A stretch of 53,359 nt of DNA from Deltaproteobacteria bacterium (GCA_030638575.1 DAOWEJ010000115.1:1-53359); one strand, 5' to 3'; shown: positions 27,273-36,866, numbered from the stretch's first letter. Made by a program: numbers and translations. Notes: generated by a model not told the origin, from the sequence alone.

Positions 27273-27962
27273 TAGCCTTTCCTTAAACCAAACCGAAGCT
27301 TCACTAATAAACTCTTCCTGGTGAGCTTTATTACTCATCAGATGATCACCATCTTTTTGAGTTATAAGTTTTTTTGGATCTCCGGCTTTTTCAAATATTT
27401 TAAGTGCATTGGAAAAGGGTACTACCTGGTCGGCATCTCCGTGGAAAATGAGTATATTGCTAATCTTTGAAAGCTTTCCCGTTATGTCAAAGGACAGCTT
27501 TTTTTCATCATAATCTGTTCTTCCCTCCTCTCTTTTTATCATTCGACTTCGCAACGGAGCTGCAAACACAACAATAGAATCCATATCAAATTGACTGGCT
27601 ACCGACAGGCATACGGTTCCACCCATGCTGCTCCCGAAAAATCCTATCCTGCTTCCTAAATAATCCTCCCCCTGAATTGTTTCAATGGCACTTAGAAGGT
27701 CGGTGCATCGCCCATCAAGTGATGTTACATCTTTAAAAACACCTTCACTTTTGCCGCAACCGCGGTGGTCAAACCTGAAAAATGCTATACCTGAATCGTT
27801 ACATCTCTTTGCCAGTTCGATTTGCTTCGGAGAACTGCCACTGCTTAAAAGACCGTGAGATCCTATAACAACCGGCGGTTTCTCAACAGCCGGTATATGA
27901 AGTATTCCCCTGAGAAGGAAATTGTCGGATAAAAAACTTATTTTTTTACAGATTGATTTCAT
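27231..27962 (-). CDS. Alpha/beta hydrolase
   Basis: The 243-residue serine hydrolase has the oxyanion region VVIGSHGLLSSGSS near 32, nucleophile elbow GFFGSSMGGTVCLS near 108, an acid in FHGDADQVVPFS near 173 and His in KDGDHLMSNKAHQE near 204. It resembles cytoplasmic acylamino-peptidase or esterase-like proteins. The last dozen residues (TKSQRHKENVL) are encoded by an intergenic palindrome, so the natural C-terminus was probably shorter. The substrate is unknown. Confidence 0.83.
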   Translation of the reverse strand: MKSICKKISFLSDNFLLRGILHIPAVEKPPVVIGSHGLLSSGSSPKQIELAKRCNDSGIAFFRFDHRGCGKSEGVFKDVTSLDGRCTDLLSAIETIQGEDYLGSRIGFFGSSMGGTVCLSVASQFDMDSIVVFAAPLRSRMIKREEGRTDYDEKKLSFDITGKLSKISNILIFHGDADQVVPFSNALKIFEKAGDPKKLITQKDGDHLMSNKAHQEEFISEASVWFKERLFATKSQRHKENVL

Positions 27963-27979
27963 CTTTAATTTCAGATATC

Positions 27980-28143
27980 GTTAAGTGGTTGAGTAGTTAA
28001 GTGGTTGAGTGTTTTTTATTACGCCAATATCAGCAAATCGCTAATTAATTGGACACTAAGAAAATTAGAATTTGCATTATGCTGATAATATTGATTTCGC
28101 CCTGGCGTGACTACTCAACCACTCAACAACTTAACCACTTAAC
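27980..28143. repeat. Iterated-word palindrome (TTAAGTGGTTGAG / CTCAACCACTTAA)
   Basis: GTTAAGTGGTTGAGTAGTTA on the left and CTCAACAACTTAACCACTTA on the right form the arms of a long inverted repeat. A central AT-rich region contains a second pair, CGCCAATATCAGC and GCTGATAATATTG. It lies in the divergent region between the hydrolase and rlmD. The word TAAGTGGTTAAAT also occurs near 11540. Confidence 0.6.
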
Positions 28144-28170
28144 CTCATTACTTGCAACCGATTTAAGACA

Positions 28171-29559
28171 ATGACAATCAAAAAAGGACAAACTATCGAT
28201 CTTAAGGTCACGGATATGGCCTTTGGGGGAAAGGGACTTGCACGTGTTGACAGCTTTGCTGTTTTTATTGACCAGGCTGCTCCACTTGATCTTGCGACGG
28301 CTCGAATAATTAAAAAGAAGAAAAATTATGCTGAAGGTCGCATAATAGAACTTCTTGAGCCTTCTCCGTACAGAATAAATCCTCCCTGTGAATACAGCGG
28401 ATTCTGCGGAGGCTGCAAATGGCAGTTTTTAAACTATGACAGACAAATTGCCTACAAAAAGCAGCATGTTGCAGACTCTTTGGAGCATATAGCTCTTGTC
28501 AAAGGCGTTCTCGTTCACTCTACAATCCCTTCAAAACTGATTTTCGGATACAGAAATAAAATGGAATTTTCCTTCTCCGACAGGAGGTGGCTTTTGCCGG
28601 ATGAAATGGGACGAGATGACCTTGAAACCGGTTTTGCCCTTGGGCTTCATGTACCCGGAACATTTTATAAGGTCCTGGATATCAATGCATGTCTGCTCCA
28701 GCCTGATCTTGGCAACTTAATCCTTGATGATATCAGAAAGTTCATAAAAAACTCCGGTGTTCCGGTTTATGGGCTCAGGAGTCATACAGGATTCTGGCGT
28801 TTTCTAATGCTGAGACACTCTGTTGCCCTTGATCAATGGATGGTCAACATCATAACATCTGCTGAAGACAGGGATAAAGTTCAGCCCCTTGCCGATCTTT
28901 TAAGGGAAAAATATCCAAAAATAGTGTCTGTAATAAACAATATAACGTCACGCCCTGCAGGTGTTGCCATTGGAGAATATGAAATCTGTCTTTCAGGTTC
29001 ATCCTGTATAAAGGATAAAATAGGTCCTTATGAATTTGAAATATCAGCAAACTCCTTTTTTCAGACCAACACCCTTGGTGCAATGCGCCTGTATGATACT
29101 GTAAAAGACTTTGCAGTATTAAATGGCCAGGAGACTGTAATTGATCTTTACAGCGGTACAGGCACCATTCCCATCTATCTTTCAGAATTTGCAAAAGAGA
29201 TAATCGGAATCGAAATCATTGAAAGTGCTGTGAGAGATGCTGAAAACAACTGTCGCAATAATCATATCTCTAACTGCCGTTTTATCCATGGTGATATTAA
29301 AAATTGCCTTGCACATATTACAAAGCGTCCCGATGTTATGGTCATTGACCCGCCAAGGGCGGGGATGCACAAAGATATAGTTAAGCAGGTCATTGATATG
29401 GCTCCTGAAAGAATTGTATATGTTTCATGTAACCCGTCAACCCTGGCAAGGGACATCGGTATGATGAAAGAAATATACCATGTGCTTGAGGTTCAGCCTG
29501 TTGACATGTTTCCCCATACGTATCATATAGAATCTGTTGCTAAACTTAAAAGAAAGTGA
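28171..29559 (+). CDS. rlmD: 23S rRNA (uracil-C5)-methyltransferase, RlmD/RumA type
   Basis: This SAM-dependent enzyme should make m5U in 23S rRNA. The 462-residue protein has an N-terminal TRAM domain (1-~62), a 4Fe-4S cysteine cluster CEYSGFCGGCKWQF near 73, a SAM motif DLYSGTGTIPIYLS near 326 and the catalytic Cys in VSCNPSTLARDI near 420. DPPRAGMHKDIV near 392 is also typical. TrmA-type tRNA activity is possible, but the FeS cluster and TRAM favour the RumA group. Confidence 0.9.
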   Translation: MTIKKGQTIDLKVTDMAFGGKGLARVDSFAVFIDQAAPLDLATARIIKKKKNYAEGRIIELLEPSPYRINPPCEYSGFCGGCKWQFLNYDRQIAYKKQHVADSLEHIALVKGVLVHSTIPSKLIFGYRNKMEFSFSDRRWLLPDEMGRDDLETGFALGLHVPGTFYKVLDINACLLQPDLGNLILDDIRKFIKNSGVPVYGLRSHTGFWRFLMLRHSVALDQWMVNIITSAEDRDKVQPLADLLREKYPKIVSVINNITSRPAGVAIGEYEICLSGSSCIKDKIGPYEFEISANSFFQTNTLGAMRLYDTVKDFAVLNGQETVIDLYSGTGTIPIYLSEFAKEIIGIEIIESAVRDAENNCRNNHISNCRFIHGDIKNCLAHITKRPDVMVIDPPRAGMHKDIVKQVIDMAPERIVYVSCNPSTLARDIGMMKEIYHVLEVQPVDMFPHTYHIESVAKLKRK

Positions 29560-29682
29560 AGGTATTAAAACACCGGCCGCTTACCGCATGTTATGTAAAC
29601 CGGATGTTTTAAAATGTTATTGACAACTCCCTCCTGCGTCATTAGTTTCAATTTTTCGTATAAACAAACTCTATAACAAGAA

Positions 29683-29840
29683 GAGACCTTTGAAAAATGC
29701 CCAATTTTGTTCAAGTTCAAGGAAGGCGAAAATTTTAACCGGAGGAATATATTGGATATTTCGAGGATTACAATTTGAGCCTAACACAGAAATTGGACAG
29801 ATAAGCGCAGACTTCGAAAGGGAGTGTTTTGCAAAGGTCT
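29683..29840. mobile_element. MITE-like element family A, copy 2, in the feoA leader
   Basis: The 158-bp element runs from GAGACCTTTGAAAAAT to TTTTGCAAAGGTCTA, so the ends are inverted repeats like copy 1, with one terminal base changed. A direct 5-bp duplication AAGAA flanks it (29678-29682 and 29841-29845). The interior is shorter than copy 1 but keeps TTCAAGGAAGGCGAA, AGGAATATATTG and GATAAGCGCAGACTTCGAAA. It ends 20 nt upstream of the feoA ATG. The 301-nt gap between rlmD and feoA holds no other feature. Confidence 0.78.
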
Positions 29841-29860
29841 AAAGAAAGGGAGATCTGCCC

Positions 29861-30088
29861 ATGCTATTGAGTGAAATGAAAGAAGGCCAGACCGGAAATA
29901 TTAAAAGCATTGCTGGAAACGGTGCGTTGCACAGGCGGATACTTGAAATGGGTATTTTAAAAGGTTCCGAGGTGCATATAGAAAAATATGCTCCTTTGAA
30001 AGACCCGCTTGAATTGATTGTAAAAGGCTGCCATATATCGCTTCGGGTTGAGGAAGCTTCATTGATTACAGTAGATAATGTGAAATAA
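29861..30088 (+). CDS. feoA: Ferrous iron transport protein A
   Basis: This small SH3-like cytoplasmic partner of FeoB helps ferrous iron uptake. The 75-residue protein has LSEMKEGQTGNIKSI, a central GNGALHRRILEMGILKGSEV and the end HISLRVEEASLITV, matching FeoA. GGGAG precedes the ATG. It lies 10 nt upstream of feoB. The leader carries an inserted family A element, and no Fur box was recognised. Confidence 0.93.
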   Translation: MLLSEMKEGQTGNIKSIAGNGALHRRILEMGILKGSEVHIEKYAPLKDPLELIVKGCHISLRVEEASLITVDNVK

Positions 30089-30098
30089 TAAGGAGTTA

Positions 30099-32192
30099 AT
30101 GGGACAAAAAAGACTTAAAATAGCCCTTGCAGGCAATCCTAATTCTGGAAAAACAACAATATTTAACAATATTACCGGAACCAGACAGAAGGTCGGAAAC
30201 TGGCCCGGCGTAACCGTTGAAAAAAAAGAGGGAACTATCAATAAGTACGGATACGATCTGACAATTATCGATCTTCCCGGAACATACAGTCTAACCCCCT
30301 TTTCCATTGAAGAAATCATAGCGCGTAATTTTGTTCTTGATGAATGCCCTGATGTTGTAATCGATATCATCGATGCTTCCAACCTGGAACGGAGCCTTTA
30401 CCTTGCTACACAGCTAAGAGAAATTGACTGCAAAGTTTTGTTTGCCCTAAACATGGCTGACCTGGCCAAGACGCGGGGGATTAAAATCAATGCCGAGAAG
30501 CTTTCGGAGCTTCTTAATGTACCGGTTGTATTTACCGTTGGTAACAAAAATGAAGGGACTGATGAGCTTTTAAAAGCAGCTGTAAAGCTGGCGGAGTCTG
30601 GCTCTGAAATCCCTCAAGAGCGAAAGGTCCGGTACAACAAGGACGTTGAAAACTCCATTTCAAAACTGCAAAGCATTATTAAAAAACGGATTGGGAAAAA
30701 ACTGCCTTATAACATAAGGTGGACTGCCATAAAGCTTATAGAAGATGATAAAATTTTAAAAAAAAGCATTCTTAAAAAGGCCGGAGACGATGCTCAGGAT
30801 GTTCTCCAGGAAGCTCTATTGCAGCGCAGCTATATTAAGGATCGTTTTGATGAAGAGCCGGAAATTATTACAACAGATGAGCGATACGGATTTATTGCAG
30901 GAATTATTAAAGAAGTATATTCAACGTCAAGTAAACATCGAATAGATATATCTCGGAATATTGACCTTGTTTTGACAAACCGTTTTATCGGATTCCCGAT
31001 CTTTTTCCTTTTTATCTGGGCGATGTTCCAACTAACCTTCTCCCTCGGCGCCTATCCAATGGAATGGATTGACATGGCTATAGGCCTGCTTTCATCCGGA
31101 TTGGACGGCTTTCTCCCGGATAGCATCTTCAAGGATCTTCTTTTAAACGGAATCATCGCAGGTGTCGGTAGTGTTATTATCTTTCTTCCAAATATAATGA
31201 TCCTTTTTTTCTGTATCGCAATCTTTGAGGATACCGGCTATATGTCCAGAGCCGCCTTCCTTATGGACAAAATAATGCACCTTATAGGCCTTCACGGAAA
31301 ATCTTTCATCCCTATGCTCATGGGATTCGGTTGCAATGTCCCTGCAATCATGGCTGCCAGGACCCTTGAAAGTGAAAAGGATCGCATATTAACTATATTA
31401 ATCACCCCTTTTATGTCCTGTTCGGCAAAGCTGCCTGTTTATATCGTGCTTGCAGGTACATTCTTCGGCGTTAGAGCAGGCAGCGTTATTTTCTCAATCT
31501 ATCTTGTCGGGATTGTTCTTTCCATTATAACCGGTCGCCTTTTCCGCTCGACTCTTTTGAAAGGGGCTGATGCTCCTTTTGTCATGGAGCTGCCGCCTTA
31601 CAGGGCTCCAATGATAAAAAGTCTTTTGATTCACATGTGGGACCGCAGCAAGATGTTTTTAAAGAAAATGGGTGGTATAATCCTTATAGGTTCAATTGTT
31701 GTCTGGGCTCTTTCAGCTTTTCCTCGTAATGTACAGTATTCTTCTGATTATTCCACTGAAACCAATAAGGTTACAGTTTTCCATGAGGCTGAAAAAATAG
31801 AAAGATCTTTTATGGGTAGTATCGGTAAAACCCTTGAGCCTTTATTTTCACCAATTGGTATCGACTGGCGCGGAGGAGTCGCCCTTGTAACCGGCTTTGT
31901 TGCCAAAGAGATCGTTGTCAGCACCATGGGGGTTCTTTATGCTGCCGAGGATGAAAAAGGTTCAGAGGCGCTAAAGAATGCACTTTTATCATCGGGAATG
32001 ACCCCGCTTTCCGCTCTCTCAATGATGGTTTTTGTACTTTTGTATCTTCCATGCCTTGCAACAGTCGCTGCCATAAAACGGGAAACCGGTTCCTTTAAAT
32101 GGATGTTTTTCAGCATCGCATACAATACTTCCATTGCATGGTTTGCAGCCTTTTGTGTTTATCAGGGAGGAAAGATTTTAGGTTTTTCATAA
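30099..32192 (+). CDS. feoB: Ferrous iron transporter B
   Basis: FeoB is the inner-membrane GTP-dependent Fe(II) permease. The 697-residue protein has an N-terminal G domain with G1 GNPNSGKTTIFN near 11, G3 IIDLPGTYSL near 54 and G4 ALNMADLAK near 115. A helical spacer follows (about 170-280), then a polytopic domain with two Gate motifs, including FIPMLMGFGCNVPAI near 405 and SCSAKLPVYI near 443. AAGGAG precedes the ATG. It forms an operon with feoA and probably with the CDF gene that starts 7 nt later. Confidence 0.96.
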   Translation: MGQKRLKIALAGNPNSGKTTIFNNITGTRQKVGNWPGVTVEKKEGTINKYGYDLTIIDLPGTYSLTPFSIEEIIARNFVLDECPDVVIDIIDASNLERSLYLATQLREIDCKVLFALNMADLAKTRGIKINAEKLSELLNVPVVFTVGNKNEGTDELLKAAVKLAESGSEIPQERKVRYNKDVENSISKLQSIIKKRIGKKLPYNIRWTAIKLIEDDKILKKSILKKAGDDAQDVLQEALLQRSYIKDRFDEEPEIITTDERYGFIAGIIKEVYSTSSKHRIDISRNIDLVLTNRFIGFPIFFLFIWAMFQLTFSLGAYPMEWIDMAIGLLSSGLDGFLPDSIFKDLLLNGIIAGVGSVIIFLPNIMILFFCIAIFEDTGYMSRAAFLMDKIMHLIGLHGKSFIPMLMGFGCNVPAIMAARTLESEKDRILTILITPFMSCSAKLPVYIVLAGTFFGVRAGSVIFSIYLVGIVLSIITGRLFRSTLLKGADAPFVMELPPYRAPMIKSLLIHMWDRSKMFLKKMGGIILIGSIVVWALSAFPRNVQYSSDYSTETNKVTVFHEAEKIERSFMGSIGKTLEPLFSPIGIDWRGGVALVTGFVAKEIVVSTMGVLYAAEDEKGSEALKNALLSSGMTPLSALSMMVFVLLYLPCLATVAAIKRETGSFKWMFFSIAYNTSIAWFAAFCVYQGGKILGFS

Positions 32193-32199
32193 CTTTTTA

Positions 32200-33427
32200 A
32201 TGGAAACCACGGAAAAAATGCCTAAAATTGATAAACCGCAGGTTAACGAGTCCGTTGCAGTCCAAACAGAAATAAAAAAAGCCCGCGGCAGAGCAGCATT
32301 TTCTGTAATCCTTAATCTTTTACTATCTATCGGTAAAGGTACGGCAGGCATTCTTGGCGGTTCTTCTGCGCTCATAGGTGACGCCATTCATTCTGCCACG
32401 GATGTTATTGGATCTGCCGCCGCCTTTACAGGCCTTTGGCTGGCCGGAAAGAAATATCCCTCCCCTTTCCCTATGGCCTTTACAAAGCCGAAACAATTGC
32501 TACCCTGGTAACCTCTATTGCTGTAATTCTGGCAGGCTACGAAGTTGGGGTCGCCGGGCGTTTTTGGGGCCTGATACCCTGCCTGACGTTGTATTGACAC
32601 TCCCTGTTGCTTTGATATCTCTGGCAGTAACTCTATCTTTCGGCTTTTACCAGTTACACACCGGTAAAAAGCTTCATTCAAAAGCCCTGGAAGCCGACGC
32701 CCGTGATTACCTGGCTGATGGACTGTCTACTTCCGTTGTGGTCGTCAGCCTTATATGGGCATATTTTGGTCTTAGATTAGACCGATGGGCTGCGGGAGCG
32801 GTTGCAGCATTTATTTTCTGGTCAGGTGGCAATTTGCTGTGGCGGGCCCTCCGTGACCTCATGGATGAAGCCATAGACCGTGACACGGAACGTAAGATCA
32901 TAGGACTGATCGAATCTCATCCAAGAGTTGAGCACGTTGAACGGTGTTTGAGCCGTATGGCCGGCGGCCGGTTTATTGTCGATCTGGATGTTGTTTTTCG
33001 GTCTCATTCCCTTGAACTCGCACATAGAATTGGCCATCAACTGGAAGACGATATTATTCGCACTTTTCCTCGTGTAGTCATGGCCGGCATCAAAACCCAC
33101 AGTCACCAGTCGGAACAGTTGCGACGTTTGACACCTGTCAAAAAGCCTGAAGGCACCATAGAAGCTCACCTTGCGCGATCTCCATGGTTTTTACTAGAAA
33201 TCATCGACCGGGAGGACGGAAAAATTTCTGATCGTGAATATATCCACAACCCCCATTGGCAAGCGGAAACTAAAAAAGGATTCCTTGTGGGAAAATGGCT
33301 GCTTGGTTTAAAACCGGATCAGGTAATTATTGTTGAAAAAAAGGAAGGAACCGCCTCGGCTTTGCTTAAAGAAGCAGGAGTTGAATTGATTTTGGCTTCT
33401 GACTTAACCTCTGAAAAAGATAAATAG
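32200..33427 (+). pseudogene. Frameshifted CDF cation efflux transporter with C-terminal NifX-like domain
   Basis: The frame that starts at 32200 encodes the first CDF helices (LLSIGKGTAGILGGSSALIG, then DAIHSATDVIG). The sequence then continues in a second frame (YGLYKAETIATLVTSIAVIL) and a third (GPDTLPDVVLTLPVALISLA). Restoring one C in the run at about 32462-32465 and one G in the run at about 32546-32550 would give one continuous protein. The C-terminal ~90 residues (EGTIEAHLARSPWFLLEIID onward) look like a dinitrogenase cofactor (NifX/NifB) domain. With FeoAB it would export Fe(II) or another divalent metal. Either the gene is decayed or two homopolymer bases were lost in sequencing or assembly. 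Confidence 0.82.
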
Positions 33428-33805
33428 ACAAATCATTCCTTCTGTAAGCTTCGCAAAATTCTTTGTTGTAAACATTATTTTTCTGTAATCATGAATTGTC
33501 TTGCCAGGATGCCACTTGTTCTCGAAATTAATTTTAATTTTATGGCTGCCTTGTACCAGAGTAAATAAAATCGATTTGCTTTTTCCAAAGCCCATTGTCT
33601 TTATATCCTTAACCTGCGTACCAACAGCAATCAGTTCATCACCCTTTTTATAATTTACACATTTCATATGTCTGCCTGGAAGCTTCCAGATATTGTAAGC
33701 TGTATATAATTGCTTCTCTTTGGCTGTTTTGTTTTCTCCCTTCACCGTGCCAAACGCTAAAATTACTACCATAAAGACAGACGCAAATATTGCAATCCTC
33801 TTCAT
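33404..33805 (-). CDS. Hypothetical exported protein
   Basis: The 133-residue protein has an N-terminal signal sequence (MKRIAIFASVFMVVILAFG, then TVKG) and no other membrane span. GGAGG lies just upstream of the ATG, so expression is likely. The mature part is basic, with KLPGRHMKCVNYKKGDEL near 42 and FENKWHPGKTIHDYRKI near 93. It may be a small periplasmic beta-rich protein. Its 3' end overlaps the convergent CDF gene by 24 nt. I do not recognise the family. Confidence 0.7.
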   Translation of the reverse strand: MKRIAIFASVFMVVILAFGTVKGENKTAKEKQLYTAYNIWKLPGRHMKCVNYKKGDELIAVGTQVKDIKTMGFGKSKSILFTLVQGSHKIKINFENKWHPGKTIHDYRKIMFTTKNFAKLTEGMICLFIFFRG

Positions 33806-33961
33806 TCTCCCTCCAGCTTTCTGAATTTACAAAGATTCTTCGTATCAAATAAAAGACCGAAGATAAAGAAAAAATAGAATCGAAGATTCTTGCATACAAT
33901 ATAAAAATGGCTTATAGGATGAAATTAGATTGTATATTCTAAAGTATTAACGGGAGTCAAA

Positions 33962-34522
33962 ATGAATATTATTAACACATCGATTGAAGATATTCTTATC
34001 ATTGAACCACGTGTATTTGAAGATGGTCGCGGCTTCTTCATGGAAACCTATCACCAGAAAGGGTACTTAAAATCCGGTATAAATAAAATCTTTGTTCAGG
34101 ACAATCTTTCCTTTTCAATTCAAGGTACTCTACGTGGTCTGCATTACCAGGTTAAACATCCCCAGGCAAAACTAATCCAGGTTATTAAAGGTGAAATATT
34201 TGATGTGGCTGTCGATATAAGGCCCGGTTCATCTACATTCGGCAAATGGACCGGCGTTTATCTGTCGGATAAAAATAAACGCCAGCTCTTTATTCCAGAG
34301 GGTTTTGCCCACGGGTTCTGTGTTCTAAGCGAAACAGCCTTTTTTCTATATAAATGCTCCGATTTCTATGCCCCGGAAGATGAATGTGGTATCCATTGGA
34401 CTGATCCTGATATCGGGATCGACTGGCCGGTCAATGATCCCCTTATCTCTGAAAAAGACAGACAAAATCCAAATCTTTGTGATATAACTTCCCAGCAACT
34501 TCCTTTCTTGGAGAATAAATGA
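33962..34522 (+). CDS. rmlC: dTDP-4-dehydrorhamnose 3,5-epimerase
   Basis: RmlC epimerises dTDP-4-keto-6-deoxyglucose at C3 and C5 for dTDP-L-rhamnose. The 186-residue cupin has EPRVFEDGRGFFMETYHQKG near 17, the catalytic His in GTLRGLHYQ near 58 and DVAVDIRPGSSTFGKW near 83. GGGAG lies upstream of the ATG. It overlaps rmlD by 4 nt (ATGA). rmlA and rmlB are not in the window. Confidence 0.95.
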   Translation: MNIINTSIEDILIIEPRVFEDGRGFFMETYHQKGYLKSGINKIFVQDNLSFSIQGTLRGLHYQVKHPQAKLIQVIKGEIFDVAVDIRPGSSTFGKWTGVYLSDKNKRQLFIPEGFAHGFCVLSETAFFLYKCSDFYAPEDECGIHWTDPDIGIDWPVNDPLISEKDRQNPNLCDITSQQLPFLENK

Positions 34523-35406
34523 TGAAACTTCTTATCATCGGGTCAAAGGGGCAACTCGGCTGGGAATTATCAAGGCAGTGTAAAAGAAGCGGATTCTTAT
34601 ATCTGGCTGTTGACCTCCCGCAGCTTGACATAACGGATCAATCTCAGGTCGAAAATGCTTTTGTCGATTTTAAGCCCTCAGTTGTAATTAATGCAAGCGC
34701 ATATACAAATGTTGATAAAGCGGAAGTAGAGCCTATGTCTGCCTTTTCTGTAAACAGCACAGGACCCGCCAATCTCGCCAGGTTATGTGGAAAATACAAA
34801 ATACCTCTTATTCATATATCAACCGATTATGTATTTAACGGCACCAAGGGTGAATCTTATCTTGAGACAGACCCTGTATCACCTCTTGGTATTTATGGGA
34901 AAAGCAAAGAAGAAGGTGAAAGCAAACTTCGATCCATACTAAAAGAGCACATAATATTGCGGACCTCATGGCTGTATGGGGTGCACGGGCACAATTTTGT
35001 GAAAACCATGCTTGGTCTCGGTAATGAAAAGAAGATAGTTAAAGTCGTATCAGATCAATACGGCTCTCCAACCTGTGCAGCCGATCTGGCAGAAGCTGTT
35101 TTGACTATTGTAGGTAGTATCAGAAACAGTCTGGAAAATTCATGGGGAACATACCATTATTGCGGCCAGGGCGTAACAACGTGGCACGGATTTGCAAAAG
35201 CGATATTTGAAATAGCAAGTCAATACACCTCATTTAAACTCACTCACGTTAAAGCAATCACAACCGCCGAGTTTCCAACCAATGTAAAAAGACCACCTTT
35301 TTCCGCGCTTGAATGCAACCTGATTAAAAAAAGCTTTGGGATAAATCCAAAACCCTGGAAGGAGAGCCTTGAAACAACGATAGAACGAATACTGACAGCC
35401 TCGTAA
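34519..35406 (+). CDS. rmlD: dTDP-4-dehydrorhamnose reductase
   Basis: RmlD reduces the 4-keto group with NAD(P)H to finish dTDP-L-rhamnose, a sugar of O-antigen or capsule. The 295-residue extended SDR protein has the nucleotide loop IIGSKGQLGWEL at 6-17, ISTDYVFNGTKGESYLE near 109 and the catalytic YGKSKEEGE near 130. It is translationally coupled to rmlC through an ATGA overlap. Confidence 0.95.
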   Translation: MMKLLIIGSKGQLGWELSRQCKRSGFLYLAVDLPQLDITDQSQVENAFVDFKPSVVINASAYTNVDKAEVEPMSAFSVNSTGPANLARLCGKYKIPLIHISTDYVFNGTKGESYLETDPVSPLGIYGKSKEEGESKLRSILKEHIILRTSWLYGVHGHNFVKTMLGLGNEKKIVKVVSDQYGSPTCAADLAEAVLTIVGSIRNSLENSWGTYHYCGQGVTTWHGFAKAIFEIASQYTSFKLTHVKAITTAEFPTNVKRPPFSALECNLIKKSFGINPKPWKESLETTIERILTAS

Positions 35407-35464
35407 AAAGTCATAAAATGTATTTTAATATATCAGGCTTATTGTTAAAGAAAGTTATCACCAT

Positions 35465-35570
35465 TTGAATATCGAATGTCGAACAAGGAATATCGAATTA
35501 AGAAGGGTTATTCGTTATAGTTTACTTCGACATTCGTAATTCCTTGTTCGATATTCTGCGGTTCAAAATA
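35465..35570. repeat. Inverted repeat GAATATCGAATGTCGAACAA / TTGTTCGATATTC
   Basis: The left arm GAATATCGAATGTCGAACAA and the right arm CGACATTCGTAATTCCTTGT followed by TCGATATTC are largely complementary across about 50 nt. This is another iterated-word intergenic hairpin, between rmlD and the U32 gene. Confidence 0.6.
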
Positions 35571-35630
35571 CGTCAGTAAAGTTGATTTTTTTCAAAAACT
35601 AATAACTTTACGTAATAACAAACCGAATTC

Positions 35631-36866
35631 ATGGCAAAAAACAAAAAAATAGAACTCCTTGCCCCTGCCGGTAATCCTGAAAAGCTTGAAATTGCTATAC
35701 ATTATGGTGCAGATGCAGTTTACCTTGCAGGCAAAGAGTTTAGCTTGAGAAACTATTCGGGAAATTTTACCCTCGATGAACTTAAAACTGCTGTAAAGTT
35801 CGCCCATAGATTCGGAGTCAAGGTATATGTTGCCTGCAACATATACTCAAGGAATTACGAACAGGAAGAGATCACAGATTATCTGAAATATTTGGGTGAA
35901 ATAGGTGCTGATGCCGTTATCGTTGCCGATCCTGGCATATTTTTAGAAGCCGGCAGGGTTATGCCAAACCTTTGCGTTCACCTTAGCACCCAGGCGAACA
36001 CAACCAATTACAAAAGTGTTTTGTTCTGGGAAAAACTTGGAGTCAAAAGAGTAAATGTAGCAAGAGAGCTTTCATTAAAGGAGATAAATGAGATTACCTT
36101 GCAAAGTTCAATGGAAGTGGAAGCTTTTGTTCACGGTGCCATGTGTATTTCATATTCAGGGCGGTGTCTTCTCAGCAGTTTCATGACGAATCGAGATAGC
36201 AACCGTGGTATGTGCACCCACCCTTGCAGGTGGAAATATGCCGTTGTGGAAGAATTAAGGCCTGGTGAATATTTCCCCCTGGCTGAAGATGACCGTGGAT
36301 CTTATATCTTTAATTCAAAAGATTTGTGTATGATTGAACACATCCCGGAAATGATTGAATCTGGTATAAATTCACTTAAAATTGAGGGGCGAATGAAGGG
36401 GGTTAACTATCTTGCATCTACTGTAAAGATTTACAGGGAAGCTATCGATACATATTATTTTTCGCCTGAAGATTACGAAGTTAAAACCGAGTGGATTAAA
36501 GAACTTTCCGCAGTCAATAACAGGGGATATTGCACAGGCTTTTATTTTGGTAATATAGACCAGATACTCCCGAATTACACAAAACAACCATCTGTAAACG
36601 GACACCTGTTCATTGGAAAAGTATTAGAAAAAGCAGGCCGGCACCTGGCTCATATTGAGATTCGAAATAAGGTCTTCAAAGGCGACAATGTTGAAGTACT
36701 ATGCAGAAAAGGTCCGTCGTTTCCAGATAAAATTAATGATATTATAGACAATGATGGAAAATCAGTCCCTTTTGCTCAACCAGGCAGCAGAGTAACTGTT
36801 GCATTGAATAACGACTGCCTGCCCAATGATTTGATTAGAAAAATAATAATTTTTAGAAATAACTAA
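35631..36866 (+). CDS. U32 family protein, TrhP/YegQ-like
   Basis: The 411-residue protein has the U32 signature region EAFVHGAMCISYSGRCLLSS near 165 and the cysteine set GMCTHPCRWKY near 196. It begins IELLAPAGNPEKLEIAIHYG as in the family. U32 members TrhP and RlhA take part in prephenate-dependent hydroxylation of tRNA U34 or 23S rRNA C2501; older annotation calls them collagenase-like peptidases. The length fits TrhP. No Shine-Dalgarno is evident. Confidence 0.87.
   Translation: MAKNKKIELLAPAGNPEKLEIAIHYGADAVYLAGKEFSLRNYSGNFTLDELKTAVKFAHRFGVKVYVACNIYSRNYEQEEITDYLKYLGEIGADAVIVADPGIFLEAGRVMPNLCVHLSTQANTTNYKSVLFWEKLGVKRVNVARELSLKEINEITLQSSMEVEAFVHGAMCISYSGRCLLSSFMTNRDSNRGMCTHPCRWKYAVVEELRPGEYFPLAEDDRGSYIFNSKDLCMIEHIPEMIESGINSLKIEGRMKGVNYLASTVKIYREAIDTYYFSPEDYEVKTEWIKELSAVNNRGYCTGFYFGNIDQILPNYTKQPSVNGHLFIGKVLEKAGRHLAHIEIRNKVFKGDNVEVLCRKGPSFPDKINDIIDNDGKSVPFAQPGSRVTVALNNDCLPNDLIRKIIIFRNN

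Noticed and set aside
32455-32560. Programmed frameshifting in the CDF gene
   Set aside because: Two shifts in the same direction at plain C and G runs, without slippery heptamers or a downstream structure, fit base loss better.
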